A stretch of DNA of 12,025 nt from CAZABP01 sp964483245 (GTDB lineage: Bacteria; Planctomycetota; UBA1135; UBA2386), in contig CAZABP010000093.1 of NCBI GenBank assembly GCA_964483245.1, positions 1 to 12,025 on the forward strand, in the 5' to 3' direction. A program made the translations under genes and the position numbers. Below, piece by piece: positions 1-6,781 of this stretch. Numbering within the stretch: the stretch's first letter is position 1; every line of letters begins with the position of its first letter. The notes under the pieces are model-generated. The model ran no database searches, was not told the origin of the DNA, and saw nothing but the letters and a program-made list of their open reading frames with translations.

Positions 1-1
1 G

Positions 2-1084
2 GAATTCAACGGTGCGTTCTGGACCCAGGTCCCGAGCGCGTTCCCCCCTCCCGCGCGATCTCTCCACGCGATGGCGTTCAATGGGAGCGGCGTCACGATG
101 TTCGGTGGCCAAGCACCGAACGGCACGCGACTCGGCGACACATGGAACCTGCATCCAGGCATGTTCTGGTTCCAGACGCCCCCCGCTGGCATACCTCCGA
201 TGCGCTCGGAACACGCGATGGTGTTCGATCCAGTGCTCAATCGAGTGCTGCTGCACGCTGGACGCGGTGGCCCGAGCGGCGTCGGTACGCCGCTCGCCGA
301 TACCTGGGTCTTCGATGTCACCGCGATCACGAACCCGTGGCTGCCGCTGGCATTCCCGACCTCGCCAGCACCGCTGGCGCGGATCCGGCCCACGATGGTG
401 TTCGACGATGCACGGCAGCGGACCGTCATCTATGGCAGCGCGACGCACCGTGACACGTGGGAGATCGATACGACACCCGTGTCGCCGAATCCGCCGACCA
501 TCAGCCAGAAGCTGGGCACGCAGCTGTCGATGACCGTCAACACGGGACACTCCCTCGCATTCGATTCCGCGCGGGCGCGCGCGGTCCGCCTCGATGGCAT
601 GCTGAACACGTTCGAGTATGCGCCGGTGAATCCTGCCGTCTCGATCACCTACGGCAACAGCGCGAATCTGGCCTGCACCTACGGCGCCGGCGGACGGCCG
701 ACGGTCGACAAAGCGAGCGCTGCCGACTTGTTGTGGCTCGGCACGACGTCCAACGTCCGCGTCACCGGGTTGCCTGGATTCACGACTTCCGTATTCCTCA
801 ACCTGGGCCTGTCGAACACGCAATCGGCGTTCGGTCCGCTGCCACTCAATCTCGGGTTCCTCGGCGCGCCGAACTGCGTCGGCTTGGCCAGCACGGACTC
901 GACGTTGGGCCCGATCATCACGACCACGCTCGCCACGTTCGTCGACTTCGGGGTCATCACACCGAACTCGCCGAGCTTCATCGGGATGCAGGTGTTCGCA
1001 CAGGGCGTCGTCGTCGACCAGTCGGCGAATGCTTTGGGAATGGTCTTCAGCAATGGACTCGACATGACCGTGGGTCAGAAGTGA
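2..1084 (+). CDS. Kelch-repeat exported protein, 5'-truncated by the window edge
   Basis: The reading frame is open from base 2 to a TGA at 1082-1084, giving at least 360 residues. The first in-frame ATG (71) lies inside a repeat, so the true start is outside the window. The N-terminal half shows kelch-like blades with recurring patterns such as HAMAF...MFGG...LGDTW, HAMVFD...LADTWVFD, RPTMVFDD...RDTWEID and HSLAFDSARARAV. This predicts a beta-propeller, a binding or scaffold fold. From about residue 215 the sequence changes to a Gly/Leu/Pro-rich, beta-rich C-terminal domain with motifs GPLPLNLGFLGAPNC, SPSFIGMQVFAQG and LGMVFSNGLDMTVG. From memory, such tails are common in exported planctomycete proteins, where they may serve as surface or secretion domains; that role is inference. 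Ligand and substrate are unknown. The gene converges on the minus-strand NHL gene, 50 bp away. The kelch assignment is fairly sure and the function is not. Confidence 0.85.
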   Translation, partial: EFNGAFWTQVPSAFPPPARSLHAMAFNGSGVTMFGGQAPNGTRLGDTWNLHPGMFWFQTPPAGIPPMRSEHAMVFDPVLNRVLLHAGRGGPSGVGTPLADTWVFDVTAITNPWLPLAFPTSPAPLARIRPTMVFDDARQRTVIYGSATHRDTWEIDTTPVSPNPPTISQKLGTQLSMTVNTGHSLAFDSARARAVRLDGMLNTFEYAPVNPAVSITYGNSANLACTYGAGGRPTVDKASAADLLWLGTTSNVRVTGLPGFTTSVFLNLGLSNTQSAFGPLPLNLGFLGAPNCVGLASTDSTLGPIITTTLATFVDFGVITPNSPSFIGMQVFAQGVVVDQSANALGMVFSNGLDMTVGQK

Positions 1085-1100
1085 GCAGCTGATGCGCCCT

Positions 1101-1130
1101 GCCGGGCCGCGCCCCTGCCCACGGCCCGGC
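1101..1130. terminator. GC-rich hairpin between convergent genes, probable bidirectional terminator
   Basis: GCCGGGCCG (1101-1109) is the exact reverse complement of CGGCCCGGC (1122-1130), giving a perfect 9-bp stem with a 12-nt loop. It sits in the 50-bp gap between the stops of two convergent genes, where a shared terminator is expected. Only a short TTCCT follows on the + strand and there is no T-tract on the other side. It is therefore not a canonical intrinsic terminator; it may stop polymerase weakly or protect the 3' ends. Confidence 0.6.
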
Positions 1131-1134
1131 TTCC

Positions 1135-2181
1135 TCACCGCACGCGCTGCAGCTTCGTGATCCGGCCGAGCGCGTTCCAGTCCATGACGTAGAGGTTCCC
1201 CGCCGCATCGGCGCAGACCGCATGCGGCGCGAGGAACTCGCCGTCGGCCCACTGCTCGCGCGGCACCCCGTTCTTTGCGCGCTTGGCCGGATCCGGGTTG
1301 TCGCCGAGGTGCGCGATCAGCTTCTGCTCGCGGTCGAGCAACGTGACGCGCCCGGCGAGGTCGGCGATCGCGAGTGCGCCGTCCTCGAGGAACCAGACGT
1401 TGCACGGGCGGCGCAGCTCCTGGTCGTGCAGGCGGACGAAGCTGCCATCCAGGTCGAACCACTGCAGGCGGTGGTTTTCCCGATCACAGACGAGCAGCAG
1501 CGGCGGATCCCCGCGCAGGTCGATCACGATCCCGTGCGGAGTGCGCAGCTTGCCCGGCTCGGTCCCTGGACCGCCGAAGCTGCGCACGTAGTTGCGCTCG
1601 GCGTCGTAGGCGTGGATCCACGACTTCCCGTAGCCATCCGCGACGAAGATCCGCCCATCCGGCGCGACGGCGATCGACGTCGGCTTGAACTCGTGCTCGT
1701 TGGCGTAGATCCCCGACGCCTGCGGCCAGCCGAGCGACCACTGCAGCCCGCCGTCGAGCGTGGTCTTCAACACCTCGTGCCGCGAGGTGTGCGCGAGGTA
1801 CAGGAACTCCTTGCCGTCTTCTTCGCGCAGAGTCATCCCGTGCAGGCCGCCGCGGTACTCCTTGCCCCAGCCGCCGATGACCCTGCCGTCCGGACCGAAC
1901 ACCAGCACGGCCTGCTCGGTGTCGGTGTTGGCGAACAGGCGCCCGGCTGCGTCGACGACGAGGCAACCATGCGTGTTGCCATGCGGCTTGCCGTCGGCCG
2001 GCGCGCCCCAGCCGGCGACCCAGGCGTAGCGCCAGCCGGGGACGCCGAGCAGCAGCGGTGGCGCGCTCGCTTCCTGCGCGCGTGGGTCGCTCGGTGCCGG
2101 CGGCGCGGGCTCCTGCGCCTGCAGCCAGCCGCAGGACAGGGACAGGGACAGGACGAGGAGGGGTTCAGTGCGCATGGCCAT
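1135..2181 (-). CDS. Exported NHL-repeat beta-propeller, PAL (amidating lyase)-like
   Basis: This is a 348-residue protein with an N-terminal signal peptide: hydrophobic run LLVLSLSLSCGWLQA, probable cleavage near A22-Q23. It is followed by a Pro/Ala linker and NHL-type blades from about residue 48 to the end. The blades include FKPTSIAVAPDGRIFVADGY (165-184), TPHGIVID (214-221), CDRENHRLQWF (232-242) and APHAVCADAAGNLYVMD (318-334). The order and spacing of H114, Y184, H216, R234 and H320 resemble the zinc ligands, Tyr654 and Arg706 of animal peptidyl-alpha-hydroxyglycine alpha-amidating lyase. The active-site Met of PAL is replaced by Ala (A318). A secreted metal-dependent lyase or hydrolase is therefore possible, but the substrate is unknown and many NHL proteins only bind. 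It is the last gene of a three-gene unit. Start choice: ATG at 2181 (17-bp overlap with the gene upstream) or ATG at 2175 (11-bp overlap); neither has a clear ribosome binding site. Confidence 0.88.
   Translation of the reverse strand: MAMRTEPLLVLSLSLSCGWLQAQEPAPPAPSDPRAQEASAPPLLLGVPGWRYAWVAGWGAPADGKPHGNTHGCLVVDAAGRLFANTDTEQAVLVFGPDGRVIGGWGKEYRGGLHGMTLREEDGKEFLYLAHTSRHEVLKTTLDGGLQWSLGWPQASGIYANEHEFKPTSIAVAPDGRIFVADGYGKSWIHAYDAERNYVRSFGGPGTEPGKLRTPHGIVIDLRGDPPLLLVCDRENHRLQWFDLDGSFVRLHDQELRRPCNVWFLEDGALAIADLAGRVTLLDREQKLIAHLGDNPDPAKRAKNGVPREQWADGEFLAPHAVCADAAGNLYVMDWNALGRITKLQRVR
2135..2152 (-). repeat. Short tandem hexanucleotide repeat in the NHL signal peptide
   Basis: Three exact tandem copies of GACAGG (+ strand) lie inside the start of the NHL gene. 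On the coding strand they encode the Leu-Ser repeat of the signal-peptide hydrophobic core (LSLSLS). The unit is 6 bp, so slippage would add or remove two residues without a frameshift. Confidence 0.6.
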
Positions 2182-3052
2182 GGTCCGGGTCCAGGATGTG
2201 GGTGAGGGCGTGTTCGGCGGCGCCGGCGAACGTCGTACCGCGCGCGTCTTCGGCCAACACCTGCAGCACCGCGAGGGCGTCCTCGGTGCGGCCGCAGGCG
2301 GCGAGTGCCTTGCCGCGATACAGCGCAGCGCGCCAACGCTCGCGCGCCGGCACGGCGCTGCTCGGCACGCGCTCGAGGATCGCGACCGCTTCGGCGTGGC
2401 GGCGTTCCTTGAAGCAGATGTAGCCGTCGACGACGTCGCGTTCCGGACCAGCCGGGACTGCCGCGAGCGCCGCACGCGCATCGAGGAGCCGGCCGTCCTG
2501 TCCCAGCAGCAGCGCCAACAACAACGCCGCGCGTGGATCGCCACCGGCGGCGAGCTGTCGCAGCAACGGCTCCGCTTCGCGCCGGCAGCCGAGTTCGAGC
2601 AGCAACTCGGCGAGTACGAGCGAGCCGGGCGCCTCGCGCCGCAGCTCTGCCAGCTCGGCACGGCTCTGCGCTGCCTGCTCCAGGAACGCCGCCAGCTCCG
2701 GCGCATCCTGTGGCCCTGGCCTGGCTGCGCCGACGAGGCCCGCCGGATCGAGCACGGCGATTCCCATCCCCTCGCCGCTGCCGATCCACTGCGCGTAGTG
2801 CGTGGCATCCCGGAACCCATCGATGCGCGCGGTCATGTATGCATGCCGCCGCAGCACCTCGAGTACGCGCGGCTCGCGCAGCGCCTGTTGCTCCATCCGG
2901 TCGCTGAGCTCCCGGCCGGGCAGCGCGACGAACACGACGAGCAACGCATCGGCGCCCTGCGCCTGCGCCCGCGCTTCGCCGAGCGGGGACTCCCACGCCG
3001 CCGGTGGTGGCGTCGCACAGGCGACCAACAGCCAAGGTGCCCAGTGCTTCAT
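2165..3052 (-). CDS. Lipoprotein with thioredoxin-like fold lacking CXXC, plus TPR-like helices
   Basis: The protein has 295 residues. ATG at 3050-3052 overlaps the upstream stop (3049-3051) as ATGA, the usual sign of translational coupling. A start three codons further up (3061) is less likely. The N-terminus is a lipoprotein signal with lipobox LVAC (Cys12), so the mature protein should be lipid-anchored outside the cytoplasmic membrane. Residues about 20-130 resemble thioredoxin_7-type domains: W-x-x-x-L-x-E-A, a hydrophobic strand LLVVFVALPG, then RMEQQALREPRVLEVLRRH and a strand with Asp (TARIDGF). The redox CXXC position is occupied by PGRELSDRM, so no disulfide chemistry is expected. 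Residues about 135-285 are Ala/Leu-rich helical pairs of TPR or Sel1 type, suited to protein binding. The C-terminus is His/Asp-rich (DPDHGHAH). It probably acts as a partner or assembly factor for the proteins encoded on either side; that is inferred from position only. Confidence 0.82.
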   Translation of the reverse strand: MKHWAPWLLVACATPPPAAWESPLGEARAQAQGADALLVVFVALPGRELSDRMEQQALREPRVLEVLRRHAYMTARIDGFRDATHYAQWIGSGEGMGIAVLDPAGLVGAARPGPQDAPELAAFLEQAAQSRAELAELRREAPGSLVLAELLLELGCRREAEPLLRQLAAGGDPRAALLLALLLGQDGRLLDARAALAAVPAGPERDVVDGYICFKERRHAEAVAILERVPSSAVPARERWRAALYRGKALAACGRTEDALAVLQVLAEDARGTTFAGAAEHALTHILDPDHGHAH

Positions 3053-6000
3053 CGGTAGCACGCCGCCTGTGGGTCGCCGCCGGCGAGCAGGAACGCGATC
3101 AGGTCGCGGAGCTCCTGCTCGTTCAGCGCGTGCAACAATCCCTGTGGCATCTGCGAAACCGGTGACGGCTCGACCGCCGCGACCTCATTGCGCGGATACG
3201 ACTCCGGTTCGAGCTCCGGATCCGGCTGGTGCAGCTCGAGGCGGTCGCCATCGTCCCGCTCGATGACACGCCCGAACCGCGTCGTGCCATCGTGCAGCCG
3301 CAGCACCGAGGAGCCGTACCGGTCCGGGATGTCCCGGCTCGGCTCGACGATCGCGAGCAGCAGATCGCGCAGCGAGAACGTGTTGCCTGCCGTCGTCAGG
3401 TCCGGGCCGATGTCGCCCCCCTGGCCACGCACGCGGTGGCACGTGGCGCAGCCGGTGGCGAAGAACAGATTGCGACCCGCGGCGAAGTCGCGCTCACGCA
3501 GCGCGCCTGCGACGGCGCGTTCGGCGTCGTCGACGGTCCATGCGCGGCCCGGTCCCTGCGGCGGTGTGACCGGAAACGGGGGCGGCGCGTCGAGGCGGAG
3601 CTGCGCGAGCCGGCCGATCGTCGCACGTTCCGCCGCCGGGCGCGCGCGCAACGCCTCGCGGCGGATCGCACGCAGATACCCGAGGAAGCTCTTGCCACCC
3701 GGCGCACGCGCGGCCTCGACGAAGAACCGGAAGTAGGTCTGCTGCTGCGCCTCGCTCCACGGTTCGGTCACGAGCCGGAGCATCAGCGCGGTGTGGATCG
3801 CGTCGCCGAGTTGCTCCGCGTCGCCTGGTTCGAACGCGAGCTGCGGGAGCAGCTTCGCCGTGACGCCCGGCACGTCGAACGCGACGAGCAGCATCGCAAG
3901 CTCACGGCGTTGCGCGCGGTCGGCGCGTGGGTAGGCCTCGAGCAGGATCTGCTGCAGTTCGGGCGAAGCCGCCGCGCCATGCCGCGCACGGGTCAGCGAC
4001 AACACGCGCAGCCAGGTCGGCCGTTGCTGCGGCAGCAGCGACCGCCAGCGCAGCCGCAGCAGCGCTTCGTGGATGGCTGGCACGTCGCTGTTGTCGCCAC
4101 TGCGCACCAGCGCGAGCAACGCCGGCAACGCGGTGCGTGTGCTCGGCTCCGCCAGCGCGCGCGCGCGCCACTGCGCGACCGGCTGCGCCTCGAGTGCGAG
4201 CCGCGCGGCATACGCGAGGAACGGATCGGCGTCGGCCAGGTGCGGCCACGCAGCCTCGATGGCCGCCGGATCGACGTGCCCGTGGAACTGCTCGAGCGAG
4301 CGCCGCGGCATCGGATCCGGCCGGGTTCCGATCCGGGACTGCCACTCCTGCGGTTCGACCGCAGCGATCCGGTAGAGGACCGATTGCGTGCCGCGACCTC
4401 CGGTCACGCAGTAGATCGATCGATCCCGTCCGACGACGGCATCCGTTGCTGCGAACGGCTTCCCGCGCACGACGGGATGGCGCCTGGTCCGCTCGATCCG
4501 GTCCCCCGAGTCCAACGGGATCGCCTCGATCGTGCCGTTGGTCCAGTCGAGCGCGAACAGCGCATCGAAGTACGGCGCGGGGAAGTTCGTGCGCGTGCCG
4601 AACACCAGCCCCGTCGGCGATCCTTCCCCGAGCTCCAACACCCCAGGTACCGAGTCCGGATACCACGCCGGCCACTTGCCGGTGCCGGTGCGCCAACCGA
4701 ACTCCGCGCCGCTGACGACGTGCAGGATCCGCGTCGGGCGGTACCACGGCAGCCCGAGATCCCACTCCATGTCGGCGTCCCAGGTGTAGAGCTCGCCACT
4801 GTCGCTGAACGCGGCGTCGTACGGATTACGCAGGCCGACTGCGAGGATCTCGACGTCGGTCCCATCCGGCTTCACCCGCGCGATCCAGCCACCCGGGGCG
4901 CGGATCCCGTTCGCGTGGCCGCGGGGATCTTCGATCGCCGGCACCGGGAGGTCTTCGTGCCACCGCGGCGGGATGCGGCTGCGCGTGAACGGCGGCAGCC
5001 GCGTGTGGTTGCCGGCGACCAGGATCAGGTGCGCACCATCCGGATCCGCGAGGACCGCGTGTGGTCCATGCTCGCCGCTGCCATGCAGTGGGAGCAGCCG
5101 CTCGACCGTGTCGAGCCGGTCGTCGCCGTCGCGGTCACGCAGCCGGTAGAGCCCGGAGCGGCGTCCGTTCACGACCGCGTACAGCGCGTCGAACGCCCAG
5201 CAGAGTCCCTGCGCACCATCGAGATCGACCGGAACATGCTCGACGACGGTCCGCGCGTCGCGCTGGCCGTACGGCGCCGGCGTGATCCGGTAGAGCCCGC
5301 GCCGTTCGTCGCTCGTGTACAGCCGACCTTGCGGATCGACGGCCAGCACGACCCACGATCCTTGCGTGCGCGGAACCGTGTACAGCCGCTCGGCGACGAA
5401 GCCGTCGGCAACCGTCAGCTGCGTTGCCGGCTGCGCGAGCTGCGGCTCGCCGAGCGTGAACGCATCCGCATCCAGCTCGCCGCTCCACGGCAGGCCTGCC
5501 GCGCCGAGCAGGCCGGCCGAACGCGCGCCGCCGGCGCCGTGGACGAGCCAGTCCGGCCCGGTGACCAACGACTGCCGCCCGCGCGCGTCGGTCCAGCGCA
5601 GCGACAGCGCGATTGCGGCCGGCCCGCCGTCGTTGCGCCCTTCGACCCGCAGCTCGTTCGCCCCCGGCACGAGCCAGCGGGTCACGTCGGCCTGCACCGG
5701 CCGCGTCCATTCGTCCCCCTGCAGCGCGAGCGTGCCGTTCAGCAGCACGCGCAGCCGGTTGTCGCCGGTCGCGATCAACGCGGCGTCGTGCGGATTCTCG
5801 GCGACGGCGAACATCCGGCTCGCGGTGCAGCGATCCGGATCCTCACCCCAGATCCAGTGCGGCTGCGTCGATGTCGCGAAGCGGCGCAGCCGCAGGTCGC
5901 GGAACTGCACCGTCATCGGCGCGCCGGCGTGCACCTGCAACGCCAACACTCCGCGCTGCAGGCGCTGCGGGTGACGATCGACGAACTCGACCGTCGGGAT

Positions 6001-6531
6001 CCCATCCACCTCGTGCAGCACGTGATCGCCGATCGCCACGATGCGGTAGCGGCGCCACTGCGACAGGTCGAGTGCGGCCGCCGGCACGAGCTCGCCCGCG
6101 ACCATCGGCTTCCCCTGCGCGTCCGTGACGACCCGGGTCCCGCGCCTTGCCACGATCCCGCGCCCGAGCCCCTCTTCGTACAGCATCCCGGTGAAGTCCG
6201 GCTGCGGATGCAGATCGAGCTGGGCTCCGTGCACCTGCCAGCGCGCCGGATCGATGACGCGGCTGCGGTACTGGACACCTGAGTTGTTGGCACCCTCGAG
6301 GCGCGCCTCGAACGTCAGCTCGAAGTCCTCGACTTCGCCGCCGTCCCAGATCAGGAACGTGTTCGCATCGACCGCATGGCCGACCGTGCTGCCGGTGATC
6401 GCGCCATCGCGCACCGACCAGACCTGCGGCTCGCCGCGCCAGCCCTGCAGCGTGCGCCCGTCGTCGAGCCGCTGCACAGACGGCTGCTGCGTCAGCGGCA
6501 GCAACAGCGCCGTGGCCAGCGCGATCAGCAT
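3049..6531 (-). CDS. PVC-type multidomain protein: DUF1080, beta-propeller and c-type heme domain
   Basis: The protein has 1160 residues and a hydrophobic N-terminus (MLIALATALLLPLTQQ) that looks like a Sec signal, though it lacks basic residues. Domains in order: DUF1080/3-keto-disaccharide hydrolase-like lectin fold (about 22-218, with ANNSGVQYRSR and TGMLYEEGLGRG); a galactose-binding-like beta-sandwich (about 225-345, with W-I-W-G and LLNGTLAL); a PVC-type sorbosone-dehydrogenase-like propeller (about 370-725, with GLRNPYDAAF and GAEFGWRTGTGKWPAWYPDS); a helical HEAT-like stretch (about 740-985); and a C-terminal PVC heme domain (about 1005-1155). The heme motif CATCH is at residues 1028-1032 (bases 3436-3450), with a likely distal Met1128 in SQMPQGLLHAL. 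The protein should bind and oxidise or cleave a carbohydrate outside the cytoplasm and pass electrons through heme c; the substrate is inferred, not shown. It is the first gene of the three-gene unit. No Shine-Dalgarno is visible, and a long palindrome begins 14 bp upstream of the ATG. Confidence 0.93.
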   Translation of the reverse strand: MLIALATALLLPLTQQPSVQRLDDGRTLQGWRGEPQVWSVRDGAITGSTVGHAVDANTFLIWDGGEVEDFELTFEARLEGANNSGVQYRSRVIDPARWQVHGAQLDLHPQPDFTGMLYEEGLGRGIVARRGTRVVTDAQGKPMVAGELVPAAALDLSQWRRYRIVAIGDHVLHEVDGIPTVEFVDRHPQRLQRGVLALQVHAGAPMTVQFRDLRLRRFATSTQPHWIWGEDPDRCTASRMFAVAENPHDAALIATGDNRLRVLLNGTLALQGDEWTRPVQADVTRWLVPGANELRVEGRNDGGPAAIALSLRWTDARGRQSLVTGPDWLVHGAGGARSAGLLGAAGLPWSGELDADAFTLGEPQLAQPATQLTVADGFVAERLYTVPRTQGSWVVLAVDPQGRLYTSDERRGLYRITPAPYGQRDARTVVEHVPVDLDGAQGLCWAFDALYAVVNGRRSGLYRLRDRDGDDRLDTVERLLPLHGSGEHGPHAVLADPDGAHLILVAGNHTRLPPFTRSRIPPRWHEDLPVPAIEDPRGHANGIRAPGGWIARVKPDGTDVEILAVGLRNPYDAAFSDSGELYTWDADMEWDLGLPWYRPTRILHVVSGAEFGWRTGTGKWPAWYPDSVPGVLELGEGSPTGLVFGTRTNFPAPYFDALFALDWTNGTIEAIPLDSGDRIERTRRHPVVRGKPFAATDAVVGRDRSIYCVTGGRGTQSVLYRIAAVEPQEWQSRIGTRPDPMPRRSLEQFHGHVDPAAIEAAWPHLADADPFLAYAARLALEAQPVAQWRARALAEPSTRTALPALLALVRSGDNSDVPAIHEALLRLRWRSLLPQQRPTWLRVLSLTRARHGAAASPELQQILLEAYPRADRAQRRELAMLLVAFDVPGVTAKLLPQLAFEPGDAEQLGDAIHTALMLRLVTEPWSEAQQQTYFRFFVEAARAPGGKSFLGYLRAIRREALRARPAAERATIGRLAQLRLDAPPPFPVTPPQGPGRAWTVDDAERAVAGALRERDFAAGRNLFFATGCATCHRVRGQGGDIGPDLTTAGNTFSLRDLLLAIVEPSRDIPDRYGSSVLRLHDGTTRFGRVIERDDGDRLELHQPDPELEPESYPRNEVAAVEPSPVSQMPQGLLHALNEQELRDLIAFLLAGGDPQAACYR

Positions 6532-6544
6532 GGCGCGCGGCGAA

Positions 6545-6739
6545 TGGCAAGATTGGGGTCTTCGAGCCCGCTCCTGAATCCCCGCTGCGTTCGGCCGGCT
6601 GCGGCGGCCGCCGGACTGCGTCGCGCCTCCTCGACGTATCTCCTGGATATGCCTGCGTCGGCGCTCCTTGCCGGCGACCGCCTCGCTCGGCCTCGGCGCG
6701 ACGCGGAGGATTCCGGAGCAGGCTCCCCCAACCTTGCCA
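6545..6739. repeat. Long imperfect palindrome, REP/MITE-like non-autonomous element
   Basis: The segment can fold end to end. Outer arms: TGGCAAGATTGGGG (6545-6558) pairs with CCCCAACCTTGCCA (6726-6739), 13 of 14 positions. The stem continues with 6565-6581 against 6708-6724 (15 of 17). Middle arms: GGCGGCCGCCGG (6603-6614) pairs with CCGGCGACCGCC (6671-6682), 11 of 12. Apical arms: CGACG+TATC (6632-6640) pairs with GATA (6646-6649) and CGTCG (6656-6660). It fills most of the gap between two minus-strand genes and ends 14 bp from the downstream ATG. Short frames through it look like chance. I saw no clear target-site duplication. It may be a non-autonomous mobile repeat, a structured 5' leader or RNA, or both. 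Confidence 0.75.
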
Positions 6740-6778
6740 CGCTGACCACATCGGGGTCTGACCCCAACCTTGCCACGC
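6726..6778. repeat. 17-bp direct repeat pair around a GGGGTC/GACCCC inverted repeat
   Basis: CCCCAACCTTGCCACGC occurs exactly at 6726-6742 and again at 6762-6778, a 36-bp period. Between and overlapping them is GGGGTCTGACCCC (6753-6765), a perfect 6-bp inverted repeat around one base. The block lies 3 bp downstream of the stop of the S9 peptidase gene (minus strand), so it would be in that gene's 3' untranslated region. The first copy is also the right arm of the long palindrome. An inverted third copy with one mismatch is the left arm (6545-6560). From memory, short GGGGTC-N-GACCCC motifs next to such sequences recur as dispersed repeats in environmental bacterial genomes. Confidence 0.75.
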
Positions 6779-6781
6779 GGG

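Noticed and set aside
1135..2820. 561-codon version of the NHL gene
   Set aside because: The first ~213 codons overlap the thioredoxin-like gene in another frame and are Arg/Ser/Ala-rich noise. The signal peptide begins at 2181 or 2175.
2165..3061. Earlier ATG (3061) for the thioredoxin-like lipoprotein
   Set aside because: The ATG at 3052 forms an ATGA overlap with the upstream stop and gives a standard lipoprotein signal, so it is preferred.
3229..6282. A 1017-codon open frame on the + strand, antisense to the heme-protein gene
   Set aside because: It is Arg/Val/Asp-rich with no recognisable domain, while the opposite strand encodes a clear multidomain protein with CXXCH. Long antisense frames are expected at this GC content.
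6726..6778. CRISPR-like repeat-spacer pattern
   Set aside because: There are only two 17-bp direct copies, an internal palindrome and no cas genes, so this is a dispersed-repeat arrangement and not an array.
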